A stretch of 64,000 nt of DNA from Rhizobium sp. BK316 (GCF_014193695.1 NZ_JACHZR010000002.1:62001-126000), one strand, 5' to 3'. Shown: positions 35,353 through 44,892, numbered from the stretch's first letter. The notes: a model not told the origin generated them from the letters alone. A program made the numbers and translations.

Positions 35353-36699
35353 TTAGTGTCCCGCCTTGGTGCCCATCAGGCGATGGCGCAGCGCATTCGA
35401 TGCGGTATCGAACAGGAAGACGACGATCAGGATCAGGATGACCATGTATGCGACGTTTTCCCAATTGGAATTGGTGCGCATGGCTTCCCAGAGCTTGAGA
35501 CCGATACCGCCGGCGCCAACGGCGCCGATGATCGTCGCGCCGCGCACGTTCGATTCCCACTGATAGAGCGTCTGGCTGACGATAACGGGAACGATCTGCG
35601 GCATGATGCCGTAGCGATGCACCAGCACGGTCGAGGCGCCCGTCGACTTCACGCCTTCACGCGGTTTGTTGTCGATATTCTCGAGACCTTCCGAGTAAAG
35701 TTTGCCGAGCGTGCCCGTCTCCGTGAGGAAAATGGCGCCGGAACCGGCAAGCGGGCCGGGGCCGAAGGCGCGCGTTAGGAAAAGCGCCCAGATCAGCATG
35801 TCGACCGAGCGCAGGAAATCAAAGAAGCGCTTCAGAGCCTGATTGAGGAACCTGTTCGGCGTGATGTTGCGCGCCGCCATGAAGGCGAGCGGGAAGGCGG
35901 CAAGCGAGCCGAGCAGCGTGCCGAGGAAGGCCATCACGATCGTCTGGAACAGCTTGGTCCAGACGTCGCCATGCTGCCATTCGCTGTTGTTCCAGATATT
36001 GTCGAAAGCGAGCGACAGGTTCGACTGATCGGGATGGATCCGCGGGCCGGAGACGATGAGACTGATGACCTCGCTTGCCGGCTTGTCGAAGAAGGGCGAC
36101 TGCGTATCGAAGACGAAGTTCGCCCAGCCGATGAAGCGCTTGCGCACCTTCACACGGTCGACGGAAATGCTGACATCCCCTGCAAAGCCGAGATTGGCGA
36201 GCACGTTGTCATCATAGACCGTCATCCAGCCCGGAACCGGACCGACGACTTTCGGCGCGCCGCTGGAAACATCGACCGGCACCGTCATGCCATGGGCAAC
36301 GATCGTCGTCTGGCTCTTGCTGACCGTCACCGTGCGACCGCTGCCGCTGACGAGAACCGTGATGCTGCCATCTGCATTGGTTTTCAGCCAATCCGGATGC
36401 GGATCGTCGCCAAGCGGTGAGAAGCGAGGATAGCGCGTCTGGATTGTGCCATCGTCCTGGATACGGAATTCCGGCTGCACGTCATAGCTGATCCACTGGC
36501 TCATATAGATGCCGAAGCGTTCCCAGTGGGCTTCGGCAATGAGCTTCGGCAGGTCGAAGAACCAGACGGCATAAATGCCGTAAAGAATGGTCGTAAGCAC
36601 GATCAGAAGGCCGCCGAAACGTTGGCGGAAGGACCGGTGGAAACATTCCGAATAGCGCGTTTCGATCTCATGCATGCGGTTTGCGTCGATTACCGTCAT
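35353..36699 (-). CDS. phnE: Phosphonate ABC transporter permease with long extracytoplasmic domain
   Basis: Inner-membrane permease of 448 residues. The first membrane segment is near 30-48, then about 200 residues of polar, beta-rich sequence before the permease core with EAA-type loop (SEGLENIDNKPREGVKSTGA, about 330). A typical PhnE is near 260-320 residues. It pairs with the shorter PhnE encoded just upstream, with a 7-base gap, to form a heterodimer with PhnC and PhnD. Confidence 0.92.
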   Translation of the reverse strand: MTVIDANRMHEIETRYSECFHRSFRQRFGGLLIVLTTILYGIYAVWFFDLPKLIAEAHWERFGIYMSQWISYDVQPEFRIQDDGTIQTRYPRFSPLGDDPHPDWLKTNADGSITVLVSGSGRTVTVSKSQTTIVAHGMTVPVDVSSGAPKVVGPVPGWMTVYDDNVLANLGFAGDVSISVDRVKVRKRFIGWANFVFDTQSPFFDKPASEVISLIVSGPRIHPDQSNLSLAFDNIWNNSEWQHGDVWTKLFQTIVMAFLGTLLGSLAAFPLAFMAARNITPNRFLNQALKRFFDFLRSVDMLIWALFLTRAFGPGPLAGSGAIFLTETGTLGKLYSEGLENIDNKPREGVKSTGASTVLVHRYGIMPQIVPVIVSQTLYQWESNVRGATIIGAVGAGGIGLKLWEAMRTNSNWENVAYMVILILIVVFLFDTASNALRHRLMGTKAGH

Positions 36700-36706
36700 G
36701 GCGGCC

Positions 36707-37672
36707 TCAATGTTGCAGGAGGAAGGCGTGTTCGCCGACGAGACGGCGGCGCAGCCAGGCGGAGAACTGGTCGACCGCGACGATCGTCACGAAGAGCAGC
36801 AGCACGAGCGCCACGGTCTTGGCGCCGAAACCACGGGAGATGGAGAGCTTGAGCTCTTCACCGATACCGCCGCCGCCGACGGCGCCGATGATGGTCGATG
36901 CGCGCACGTTGATCTCGAGACGCAGCAGCGCATAGGACGCATAGTTCGGCATGACCTGCGGCAGCGCGGCGAAACGCACGCGCTCCAGCCAGTTCGCGCC
37001 GACGGCCCGCATGCCTTCGTCCGGTTTCATGTCGATGTTTTCGGCGACTTCGTAGAAGAGCTTGCCGAGTGCGCCGATCGTATGGAGCGTGATCGCGATG
37101 ATGGCGGCTACCGGTCCGATCGAGAGGATCGCCGAAAACAGGCCGGCGATGACGATTTCCGGGAAGGCGCGCAGGAATTCCATGATGCGCTTGGTAAAGA
37201 TGCGCAGCGGCCAGTTCTTTGTGAGATTGCGTGCGGCAAAGAAGCTGAGCGGAACGGCAAAGATGAAGGCGATGATGGTCGAGACGAGCGCGATATTGAT
37301 CGTGATGATCATCAGCTCGAAATATTCCGGAATGTAGAAGCTGCCCCAGACATAGACGCGGCCATTGGCGAAATTGAATTCCTCGCCGCCCTTGTCATTC
37401 GGGCTCGCAATATCGAAAAGCGCGCGCCAGACATCGGTCCAGTCTTTGGGAATGAGCCAGCTCAGAAAATCGAAGAGATGCGGCAGGCGCTCGAAGAAGT
37501 GACCGGCATTGCTCTCGTCGGCAAAGCGCACGGAGCTGACGAAGGCGACGATGAGGATCACCAGACCAAGGGCGGTATAGAAACGCCGCCTGGCGATCAT
37601 CCTATCCCAAGCGGTGGCGATTTCCTTCGTGCTCTGCATCGGCACATGCGGCTGTGTATCGGCAATAGTCAT
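36707..37672 (-). CDS. phnE: Phosphonate ABC transporter permease
   Basis: Inner-membrane permease of 321 residues. About six hydrophobic segments; the coupling loop with EVAENIDMKPDEGMRAVGA near 230 fits the family. Normal length. Located between phnD (upstream) and the longer permease (downstream). A hairpin with a T-rich tail lies between phnD and this gene. Confidence 0.94.
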   Translation of the reverse strand: MTIADTQPHVPMQSTKEIATAWDRMIARRRFYTALGLVILIVAFVSSVRFADESNAGHFFERLPHLFDFLSWLIPKDWTDVWRALFDIASPNDKGGEEFNFANGRVYVWGSFYIPEYFELMIITINIALVSTIIAFIFAVPLSFFAARNLTKNWPLRIFTKRIMEFLRAFPEIVIAGLFSAILSIGPVAAIIAITLHTIGALGKLFYEVAENIDMKPDEGMRAVGANWLERVRFAALPQVMPNYASYALLRLEINVRASTIIGAVGGGGIGEELKLSISRGFGAKTVALVLLLFVTIVAVDQFSAWLRRRLVGEHAFLLQH

Positions 37673-37692
37673 GAACGCCTCGCCTGGTCACA

Positions 37693-37720
37693 AGAAAAGG
37701 GCGGCCGTTGCCGGCCGCCC
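37693..37720 (-). terminator. Hairpin between phnD and phnE (attenuator or stabiliser)
   Basis: GGGCGGCC (37699-37706) pairs with GGCCGCCC (37713-37720) around 6 bases; on the minus strand TTTTC follows. It lies right after phnD and could lower permease expression relative to the binding protein or shield the phnD message. Confidence 0.6.
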
Positions 37721-37738
37721 CGTATACGGATGGCGCAA

Positions 37739-38647
37739 TCAGCCGCCGATAGCAGCCTTACGAACTTCTACGACTGCGTTGTAGAAGTCGTGCTTGACCG
37801 GGGCGTAACCCTTGTAGTCGCCGCCTTCGATGGCTGCGAAGCACTTGTGGTCCTTCTCCGGCAGGGCCGTGAAGAAGGCAGTGAGCTTCTTCTGCCACTC
37901 TTCGCCGAGAGCGTTGCGAACGACGAGCGGGCCGTTCGGGATCAGCGGCGAACGCCATACTTCGACCAGCTTGTTCGGGTCGACGGCGCCCTTGTCGACT
38001 TCCTTGCGGAAGGTGCCGGAGGTGTAGCCGTCCTTGAAGTCACCGATACCCGAGCTATCGTCGACAGCAACGTCAACCTTGCCGTCATAGGCGGCGAGAA
38101 GGTTGTTCTCATGACCGCCGTTGAACTGCGTGGAAGCGAAGAACTTGTCGTTCGGCATGCCGGTGTCCTTCGGAATCTGCGTCAGCGGAACGAGGTAGCC
38201 CGAGGTGGAGTCCGGATCAGCGTAGCCGAGCTTCTTGCCCTTGGCGTCCTTGATCGTCTTGATGCCGGAAGACTTCAGGGCGAGACCGATCGAGTAGTAG
38301 CCCGTGGAGCCGTCCTTCTGCTGCGTCGTCAGTATCGGCGTAACAGCCTTCGGGTCCTTGATGTAAACGGATGCGTAGCCGGAAGCGCCGAGTTCGGCGA
38401 AGTCGAGCGTGCCGCCGAGGAGGCCCTGGATAACGCCGTCATAGTCGGCAGCCGGGAAGAGCGAAACCTTCTCGAAGCCGAATTCCTGCTTCAGGTGGTC
38501 TGCAAGGCAGGCATAGTTGCGCAGGCGGTCGGTTTCGTTTTCGCCGCCGAGGATGCCAACGCGGAATTCCTTGAGGTCAGCGGCATTGGCCGCGCCGGCT
38601 GCGAGCGACAGGATCGCCGTAGCCGCAAAAAGTGCTTTCTTCAACAT
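37739..38647 (-). CDS. phnD: Phosphonate ABC transporter substrate-binding protein
   Basis: Periplasmic binding protein of 302 residues. Signal peptide about 1-22 (MLKKALFAATAILSLAAGAA), then a two-lobe fold with SGYASVYIKDP (about 90) and the DSTSGYLVPL phosphonate-binding loop (about 155). Family members take phosphonates, phosphate esters or phosphite; the exact ligand cannot be read from the sequence. GAGAG lies before ATG 38647. Confidence 0.95.
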   Translation of the reverse strand: MLKKALFAATAILSLAAGAANAADLKEFRVGILGGENETDRLRNYACLADHLKQEFGFEKVSLFPAADYDGVIQGLLGGTLDFAELGASGYASVYIKDPKAVTPILTTQQKDGSTGYYSIGLALKSSGIKTIKDAKGKKLGYADPDSTSGYLVPLTQIPKDTGMPNDKFFASTQFNGGHENNLLAAYDGKVDVAVDDSSGIGDFKDGYTSGTFRKEVDKGAVDPNKLVEVWRSPLIPNGPLVVRNALGEEWQKKLTAFFTALPEKDHKCFAAIEGGDYKGYAPVKHDFYNAVVEVRKAAIGG

Positions 38648-38734
38648 GGGTTCTCTCCTGAATGACCGGGCGCCCGGTCGTCTGTTACGAAGAAATCTGC
38701 CCTTGACGCGGGCATTCGATCACGGCCGTCCCTC

Positions 38735-39583
38735 TCACAGACCGGCCAGCGCCAGCGGTTGGTTGCCGGCGGATTGGTTTTCGGCTCCTTTCGGAACCAT
38801 GTTGATCGCGGTCGAGGTCATCGTCTCGTCGATGCCCGCGCCGTCCTTGTCCGTGCCGTAGATTTCCTTCACGGCCTCGGCGGTCAGTTCGGACGGTTTT
38901 CCGTCGAAAACGACGCGGCCGCCAGCCATGCCGACGATGCGTTCGCAGTAGTTGCGGGCCGTATCGAGCGTGTGCAGGTTGGTGATGACGGTGATGCCTT
39001 CGCGCTCGTTGATGTCACGCAGGGCGTCCATGACGATCTTGGCGTTCAGCGGGTCGAGCGAGGCGATCGGCTCGTCGGCGAGAACCATCTTCGGCTTCTG
39101 CATCAGCGCGCGTGCTATGGCGACGCGCTGCTGTTGGCCGCCCGAGAGCGTACCGGCCGCCTGCAGCGCCGTCTGCTCGATGCCGAGACGTTCCAATGCA
39201 GCAATCGCGTGGATGCGCTCTTCGCGGCTGAAGACGTTGAGCAGGCTAAGGATCGTCGAGCGATGGTTCAGACGGCCGAGCATGACGTTGGTCAGCACGT
39301 CGAGACGCGGCACGAGGTTGAACTGCTGGAAAATCATCGCGCAGTCGCGCTGCCAGTTGCGCAACGCCTGGCCGCGAAGGCCGGAAACCTCGACACCACC
39401 GAAATGGATCGTGCCGGAGGAAGGCTCCTGCAGGCGGTTGATCATGCGCAGGAGCGTGGACTTGCCGGCGCCGGAACGGCCGATGATGCCGACCATCTGG
39501 CCCTGAGGAATGTCCAGCGTCACGGAGTCGACAGCGAGCTTCTTTCCGAACCGGCGTGTGACATTCTTCAGTTCGAACATCAT
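38735..39583 (-). CDS. phnC: Phosphonate ABC transporter ATP-binding protein
   Basis: ABC ATPase of 282 residues: Walker [15 protein letters not shown] (about 35), signature [15 protein letters not shown] (about 150) and Walker [12 protein letters not shown] (about 170). Two adjacent ATGs; GAGGGAAGAG precedes 39583. A 115-base gap separates it from the upstream hexapeptide transferase, long enough for a separate promoter. It powers uptake through the two PhnE permeases. Confidence 0.96.
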   Translation of the reverse strand: MMFELKNVTRRFGKKLAVDSVTLDIPQGQMVGIIGRSGAGKSTLLRMINRLQEPSSGTIHFGGVEVSGLRGQALRNWQRDCAMIFQQFNLVPRLDVLTNVMLGRLNHRSTILSLLNVFSREERIHAIAALERLGIEQTALQAAGTLSGGQQQRVAIARALMQKPKMVLADEPIASLDPLNAKIVMDALRDINEREGITVITNLHTLDTARNYCERIVGMAGGRVVFDGKPSELTAEAVKEIYGTDKDGAGIDETMTSTAINMVPKGAENQSAGNQPLALAGL

Positions 39584-39698
39584 GCTCTTCCCTCGCATTT
39601 CAGGCTTGCTTATGGGATCGCATTAGTCCCGCTTCATGAACCTCGCGTGTCAGTTTTGTGTAAGTCCTGTCACAAAACTCTGCGCCGCAATATTCAGC

Positions 39699-40316
39699 TC
39701 AGCCGCCGTAGCGGGAGAGGAAGTCTTCAGCCCCAAGTGCCCGGAAATCAGGCAATGCGTCGCGCAGCCGGTCGTGTTCCCAGTCCCACCAGGCAAGCCT
39801 GTCCATGCGCTCGCCGATCTCTTTCGGGAAGCGTTCGCGGATGAGCTTGGCAGGCACGCCGCCGACGATGGTGTAGGGAGCGACATCCTTCGAGACGACG
39901 GCCCCCGCGCCGATGACGGCTCCGTTGCCGACGGTCACACCGGGCAGGATCGTGGCGCCATGACCGATCCAGACATCATTGCTGATGACGACCCGGTTGG
40001 AGCGGCGCCATTCGAAGAATTCGCTCTCCATGTCGGCATCCGGCCAGTAGTCGACGGCGCGGTAGGTGAAGTGATGCAGCGTCGCGCGCCAGGTCGGATG
40101 GTTGGTCGCATTGATGCGCACCGCAGCGGCGATGTTGACGAACTTGCCGATCGTCGCGCACCAGATGGAGCCGTCCTGCATGATGTAGGAATAGTCGCCG
40201 AACTCCGCCTCGCTGATGCGGCAGCGCTCGGAAACTTCCGTATAGCGGCCGAAGGTCGAATTGGAGACCGAGGCGGTCTCGTGGAAATAGGGCTCGATGC
40301 CCAGCTTGCGGCTCAT
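39699..40316 (-). CDS. Hexapeptide-repeat transferase of phosphonate locus
   Basis: A 205-residue left-handed beta-helix protein (DapH/GlmU/Cat type): repeats such as ATILPGVTVGNGAVIGAGAV around 110-145 and HHFTYRA with a possible catalytic His near 85. Such genes recur in C-P lyase operons and are annotated as phosphonate-metabolism hexapeptide transferases; an acyl acceptor has not been defined. ATGA overlap with phnL. Confidence 0.9.
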   Translation of the reverse strand: MSRKLGIEPYFHETASVSNSTFGRYTEVSERCRISEAEFGDYSYIMQDGSIWCATIGKFVNIAAAVRINATNHPTWRATLHHFTYRAVDYWPDADMESEFFEWRRSNRVVISNDVWIGHGATILPGVTVGNGAVIGAGAVVSKDVAPYTIVGGVPAKLIRERFPKEIGERMDRLAWWDWEHDRLRDALPDFRALGAEDFLSRYGG

Positions 40317-41023
40317 GCTGCGATTGCCTTTCGCGGGGAGAATTGCTGAACGTCGAGAATGCGGTCGGCGGCGGCCTCGCGCACTTCCTCGTCGTGGAAG
40401 ATGCCGAGCAGCGCGACGCCCGCCTTCTTCTTTTCCTCGATCATGCCGACGACGACGGCACGGTTCTTTGCGTCGAGCGAGGCGGTCGGCTCGTCGAGCA
40501 GCAGGATCGTATGGTCCGTGATGAAGCCACGGGCGATGTTGACGCGCTGCTGCTCGCCGCCGGAGAAAGTGGCGGGCGGCAGCTGCCAGAGCGCTTCCGG
40601 CAGGTTGAGCTTTTCGAGCAGTGCCGCGGCCTTTTCCCTGGCGCTTGCGGCAGCTTCACCGCGTGCAAGCAGCGGTTCGGCGACCACATCGAGTGCCGCC
40701 ACGCGCGGTACGGTGCGCAGGAACTGGCTGACATAGCCGAGCGTCTGGCGCCGTACATCGAGAATGGTGCGCGGATCGGCGGTGGCGAGATCGACGATCT
40801 TGCCCTTGTGGTCGATGAGGATCTGTCCGGTATCGACGGCATAATTGCCGTAGATCATCTTGAGCAGCGAGCTTTTGCCGATGCCCGAGGGGCCGCCGAG
40901 CACGACGCATTCGCCCGAAGCCACCGAGAAGGAGACATCGGAGACGACAGGCAGCTTGATGCCGTCGCGCAGGTGCATGGTGAAGCTCTTGGCGACTTCT
41001 GAAGCGACGAGAGGCGTTGCCAT
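40313..41023 (-). CDS. phnL: C-P lyase ABC-type subunit PhnL
   Basis: Soluble ABC ATPase, 236 residues, with Walker A GPSGIGKSSLLKMIY (about 39), signature FSGGEQQRVNIARG (about 148) and Walker B LLLDEPTASLD (about 170). In current models PhnL assists PhnI in forming the ribose-phosphonate bond; PhnK binds the core complex. Twelve bases after phnK. Confidence 0.95.
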   Translation of the reverse strand: MATPLVASEVAKSFTMHLRDGIKLPVVSDVSFSVASGECVVLGGPSGIGKSSLLKMIYGNYAVDTGQILIDHKGKIVDLATADPRTILDVRRQTLGYVSQFLRTVPRVAALDVVAEPLLARGEAAASAREKAAALLEKLNLPEALWQLPPATFSGGEQQRVNIARGFITDHTILLLDEPTASLDAKNRAVVVGMIEEKKKAGVALLGIFHDEEVREAAADRILDVQQFSPRKAIAA

Positions 41024-41035
41024 GGTTCTTCTTTC

Positions 41036-41812
41036 TTAAACTTGCAGGATCGAGGAAACGAGGAGCTGGGTGTAGGGCTCGCGCGGATCGTCCAGCACCC
41101 GGTCGGTCAGACCCTGCTCGATGACGAAGCCATCCTTCATCACCATCATGCGGTGGGAGAGGAGGCGGGCGACGGCGAGGTCGTGCGTGACGATGATGGC
41201 CGACAGCCCGAGATCGTTGACGAGGCTGCGCACCAGATCGAGAAGACGCGCCTGGACCGAAACGTCGAGACCACCGGTCGGCTCGTCCATGAACACGAGA
41301 CGCGGGCCGGTGACAAGGTTGCGGGCGATCTGCAGGCGCTGGCGCATGCCGCCGGAGAACGCGCGCGGCTGGTCGTCGATGCGGCCGGTATCGATCTCGA
41401 CTCGCTTCAGCCAGTCGATGGCGGTGGAGCGGATCTTGCCGTAGTGCCGGTCGCCGATCGCCATAAGCCGCTCGCCGACATTGGCGCCGGCAGACACCGT
41501 CATGCGCAGTCCGTCGGCCGGGTTCTGGTGCACGAAGCCCCAGTCTGTGCGCATCAGGAAGCGGCGCTCGGCCTCGTTCATATGGTAGAGGTCGCGGTAG
41601 TTGCCGTCGCGCATATGGTACTCGACGCTGCCGGTGGTCGGCATCAGCCGGGTGGAGATGCAGTTCAGCAGCGTCGTCTTGCCCGAGCCGGATTCGCCGA
41701 CAATGGCGAGCACTTCGCCCGGCCACAGCTCGAAGGAGACATTCCGGCAGCCGATGCGGTTGCCGTAGAACTTCGAGAGGTCGTTGACTTTGAGGAGCGG
41801 TGTTTCGGTCAT
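41036..41812 (-). CDS. phnK: C-P lyase ABC-type subunit PhnK
   Basis: Soluble ABC ATPase, 258 residues: Walker [15 protein letters not shown] (about 37), signature FSGGMRQRLQIARN (about 150), Walker B VFMDEPTGGLD (about 172). It docks on the PhnGHIJ core at PhnJ. Start ATG 41812 overlaps the phnJ stop by four bases. A longer frame upstream is within phnJ. Confidence 0.95.
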   Translation of the reverse strand: MTETPLLKVNDLSKFYGNRIGCRNVSFELWPGEVLAIVGESGSGKTTLLNCISTRLMPTTGSVEYHMRDGNYRDLYHMNEAERRFLMRTDWGFVHQNPADGLRMTVSAGANVGERLMAIGDRHYGKIRSTAIDWLKRVEIDTGRIDDQPRAFSGGMRQRLQIARNLVTGPRLVFMDEPTGGLDVSVQARLLDLVRSLVNDLGLSAIIVTHDLAVARLLSHRMMVMKDGFVIEQGLTDRVLDDPREPYTQLLVSSILQV

Positions 41813-42684
41813 TCTGCAGCCTCCCGGGCCAGCATTTCGCCGGCATGTCCGTGTGCGCGGCGGTCTTCGCAATGGTCGGTATCGGAGCAGACGAACATGC
41901 GCCCGCCCTTGTCGTCGAGGATCACCTCGTCGAGATAGACGTCCTCGGCGCCGCAGAGCGCGCAGGGCTTGCCGAAGCGCTGGATTTCGAAGGGATGGTC
42001 CTCGAAGTCCAGGCTGACGACATCGGTATAGGGCGGCACGGCATAGATGCGCTTTTCGCGGCCGGCGCCGAAAAGCTGCAGCGCGTCCGACCTGTGCATC
42101 TTCGGATTATCGAATTTCGGCGTCGGAGAGGGATCCATGACGTAGCGGCCGTGAACCTTGACCGGATAGGCATAGGTTGTGGCGATACGGCCGTTGCGGG
42201 CGATATCTTCGTAGAGCTTCACATGCATGAGGCCGTATTCCTCGAGCGCATGCATCTTGCGTGTCTCGGTCTCGCGCGGTTCGAGGAAGCGCAGCGGTTC
42301 CGGGATCGGCACCTGATAGACGAGCACCTGGCCTTCTGCGAGTTTCTCCTCGGGGATGCGGTGACGCGTCTGGATGATCGTCGCATCCTTGGTGTGCGTC
42401 GTGACCGCGACATTGGCGACCTTCTGGAAGAAGGCGCGGATGGAGACGGCGTTCGTCGTGTCGTCGGCGCCCTGGTCGATGACCTTGAGGACGTCGTCGG
42501 GTCCGATGATCGAGGCAGTCACCTGCACGCCGCCGGTGCCCCAGCCATAAGGCATCGGCATTTCGCGCGAGGCAAAGGGCACCTGATAGCCGGGAATGGC
42601 GATCGCCTTCAGGATGGCGCGGCGGATCATGCGCTTGGTCTGTTCGTCGAGATAGGCGAAATTGTAGGTGGCGAGATCACTCAT
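41809..42684 (-). CDS. phnJ: Alpha-D-ribose 1-methylphosphonate 5-phosphate C-P-lyase
   Basis: Radical SAM enzyme that breaks the carbon-phosphorus bond. The 291-residue protein carries the unusual cluster motif C-x2-C-x21-C: CALC then a Cys 22 residues later in FVCSDTDHC (about 241-266). That spacing is diagnostic of PhnJ and absent in other radical SAM enzymes. ATGA overlap with phnI upstream and phnK downstream. Confidence 0.97.
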   Translation of the reverse strand: MSDLATYNFAYLDEQTKRMIRRAILKAIAIPGYQVPFASREMPMPYGWGTGGVQVTASIIGPDDVLKVIDQGADDTTNAVSIRAFFQKVANVAVTTHTKDATIIQTRHRIPEEKLAEGQVLVYQVPIPEPLRFLEPRETETRKMHALEEYGLMHVKLYEDIARNGRIATTYAYPVKVHGRYVMDPSPTPKFDNPKMHRSDALQLFGAGREKRIYAVPPYTDVVSLDFEDHPFEIQRFGKPCALCGAEDVYLDEVILDDKGGRMFVCSDTDHCEDRRAHGHAGEMLAREAAE

Positions 42685-43787
42685 TCGGCGGCCTCCTTTT
42701 GGGTCTCGCCGCTGTTGCGGGCGGCTTCGAATTCGCGGCGCATGCGGCGGACGAGGTCGAGTTCGGCCTGGAAATCCACATAGTGCGGAAGCTTCAGGTG
42801 CTCGACGAAACCGGTCGCCTGCACATTGTCGGAATGGGAAATGACGAATTCCTCGTCCTGCGCCGGCGCGGTAATGTCCTCGCCGAGCTCTTCGGCGCGC
42901 AGCGCGCGATCCACCAGCGACATGGCCATCGCCTTGCGCTCGCTCTGGCCGAAGACGAGGCCATAACCGCGGGTGAACTGCGGCGGAGCCTTGGCCGAAC
43001 CCTTGAACTGGTTGACCATCTGGCATTCGGTAAGCTGGATCGTGCCGAGCGAAACGGCAAAGCCGAGTTCCGGCACGTCGAATTCCACCTCGACCTCGCC
43101 GATGCGGATCTCACCGGTGAAGGGGTGGTTGCGGCCATAGCCGCGCTGGGTGGAATAGCCGAGCGCCAGCAGGAAACCCTCGTCGCCGCGGGCAAGCGCC
43201 TGCAGGCGAAGATCGCGGGTCATCGGGAATTCCATCGGTTCGCGCGTCAGGTCGCCCGTCTCGTGGTCCTCGGGGAGTTCGCCGTCGTTCTCGATCAGCC
43301 CTTCCTGGCCGAGGATTTCGGAAACGCGTATGACGCGGCCGCTCTCCGCCTCGCGCTGCGCCGGCTCTTCCACGGCCTCGTCCCAAAGTAGCGAGGGATC
43401 GAGCAGGCGGTGCGTGTAGTCGAAGGTCGGGCCGAGCAGCTGGCCGCCCGGAAGGTCCTTGTAGGTCGCGGAGATGCGGCGCTCGATCTGCATATTGGCC
43501 GTATCGAGCGGCTTCGAATAACCGAAGCGCGGCAGCGTCGTGCGATAGGCGCGCAGCAGGAAGATCGCCTCGATCATGTCGCCGCGCGACTGGCGCACGG
43601 CAAGTGCGGCGAGCGTCCGGTCATAGAGGGAAGCTTCGGCCATGACGCGGTCGACGGCGAGCGCCAGCTGTTCGACGATCTGCTCGATGCCGATGGCAGG
43701 CACGGAGCGATCACCGCGCCGGCGGTCGGCGAGTAGGCGGTGGGCATTGGCGATGGCGGCCTCGCCACCCTTGACGGCAACATACAT
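42681..43787 (-). CDS. phnI: C-P lyase core subunit PhnI
   Basis: Nucleosidase-type subunit of 368 residues that swaps adenine in ATP for the phosphonate, with PhnGHL. Typical begin MYVAVKGGEAAIANAH and ETQ-containing core (LGTIQLTECQMVNQFKGSA, about 245). Length matches the family. Ends AAE, overlapping phnJ by four bases. Confidence 0.96.
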   Translation of the reverse strand: MYVAVKGGEAAIANAHRLLADRRRGDRSVPAIGIEQIVEQLALAVDRVMAEASLYDRTLAALAVRQSRGDMIEAIFLLRAYRTTLPRFGYSKPLDTANMQIERRISATYKDLPGGQLLGPTFDYTHRLLDPSLLWDEAVEEPAQREAESGRVIRVSEILGQEGLIENDGELPEDHETGDLTREPMEFPMTRDLRLQALARGDEGFLLALGYSTQRGYGRNHPFTGEIRIGEVEVEFDVPELGFAVSLGTIQLTECQMVNQFKGSAKAPPQFTRGYGLVFGQSERKAMAMSLVDRALRAEELGEDITAPAQDEEFVISHSDNVQATGFVEHLKLPHYVDFQAELDLVRRMRREFEAARNSGETQKEAAE

Positions 43788-43791
43788 GAGC

Positions 43792-44400
43792 TCAGATCTC
43801 CGTTGCTGTGATCTTGGTGGTGCGCGGCAGGCAGAGGAAACGCTTGCCCGCCGTCAGCACGATGTCGACGCCGCGCGGGAAGAGTGCGCGGTTTTCCGTC
43901 CAGAGGCGCAGGAAGGTTTCCGGCAGGCCGACAGGCGCGATTTCGGTCACGCTCTGGATACCCGGACCCATCAAAGCGAGCCGGCGTCCGCCTTCGAGGT
44001 CGGCAAGCTCGATCACGACAGTCGTGGAACGGTCGGGATATTCCTGCGTGCCTGATGCAAACAGGCCGAAAGTGGAAAGCGTCATGCCGGCTTCGACGAA
44101 GGCAAAGCGCGCTTCAGCCTTTTCGGCGGTCAGGGGTGCGCCGGCATGGAAGCCGAGCCATTCCGGAACTGCCGACTTGGCGAGCCCTGCAGAAAGCCAG
44201 ACGGAGGTATCATGGTCGCAAAGCGTCAGGCCGATCGCGCCGGCGGCGATGCCGAGTGGGGCCGGCGGTGTAACGTCAGGTGCGACAGACTGGATCGTGC
44301 CGGGCCGCGCCATGCCGTCCATCAGCATCTTGAACACGCTCTGCGCATTGAAAACCGGCTCAGCGAAGCCGCCGGTCAGAACATCGGTCTTGGCGCTCAT
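43792..44400 (-). CDS. phnH: C-P lyase core subunit PhnH
   Basis: A 202-residue structural subunit with a PLP-transferase-like fold but no cofactor. Typical stretches: FRMLMDGMARPGT-like VFKMLMDGMARPGTI at about 25 and GPGIQ near 140. ATG 44400 shares its A with the phnG stop (TGATG). Part of the PhnG2H2I2J2 core. Confidence 0.95.
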   Translation of the reverse strand: MSAKTDVLTGGFAEPVFNAQSVFKMLMDGMARPGTIQSVAPDVTPPAPLGIAAGAIGLTLCDHDTSVWLSAGLAKSAVPEWLGFHAGAPLTAEKAEARFAFVEAGMTLSTFGLFASGTQEYPDRSTTVVIELADLEGGRRLALMGPGIQSVTEIAPVGLPETFLRLWTENRALFPRGVDIVLTAGKRFLCLPRTTKITATEI

Positions 44401-44879
44401 CAATCTTCTCCCCGAACCATGGTGAAGAAGTCGACGCGGGTCGCAGCCGTTTCTTCCGCCTTGCGATTGTTATCGTCGGCGATCCGCCGGGCGATCGGCG
44501 ACAGCAGCCTTTCCTCGACGAAGCCCCTGGTCGCCTCTTCCTGCCAGAGCGCGTCGAAGATCGCCGAAAGCCGTGCCTTCTCGCGGTCGGTGCCGAGTGC
44601 CTGAGCGTGACCGACCGAGCCGGAGGCGAGGCGCACTGTTGCGCGCGTCACCGTCACTTCGCCGAGATTGAAGGGCGCGCCGCCGCCGCCGACGCGGCCG
44701 CGGACCATGACGAGGCCGGTCTCCGGGCCGCGCACCGGCTGAACGATCGGCTTTTCCGCCAGCGCATCCCACGCTGCCAGCAATTCCTGTGTTTCTGCAC
44801 GGGCGAGCAGATCGACGGTGCGTTTGCGCCCGCCTTCCGCCTGCACTGCCGCTTCTGTCTTCTCCGCTGTCGCCATCAT
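44400..44879 (-). CDS. phnG: C-P lyase core subunit PhnG
   Basis: A 159-residue core subunit and first gene of the phn operon. Family features: LLARAETQELLAAWDAL near 30 and LVMVRGRVGGGGAPFNLGE (about 65). GAGGAAAAG lies before two tandem ATGs; I chose 44879. Upstream is the shared regulatory gap with phnF. Confidence 0.95.
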   Translation of the reverse strand: MMATAEKTEAAVQAEGGRKRTVDLLARAETQELLAAWDALAEKPIVQPVRGPETGLVMVRGRVGGGGAPFNLGEVTVTRATVRLASGSVGHAQALGTDREKARLSAIFDALWQEEATRGFVEERLLSPIARRIADDNNRKAEETAATRVDFFTMVRGED

Positions 44880-44892
44880 CTTTTCCTCGAAA

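Noticed and set aside
36674..38665. A 663-codon plus-strand frame opposite phnD/phnE
   Set aside because: Antisense shadow; the minus-strand genes have clear phosphonate-transporter homology.
39650..39680. TGTCAG...TGTCAC repeats upstream of phnC as a second Pho box
   Set aside because: The repeats face away from phnC and their spacing (20 bases, with a degenerate middle copy) does not fit the 11-base Pho-box rule.
43000..44000. Possible mobile island for the phosphonate genes
   Set aside because: No integrase, repeat ends, tRNA or composition shift flank the phn locus; codon use matches its surroundings.
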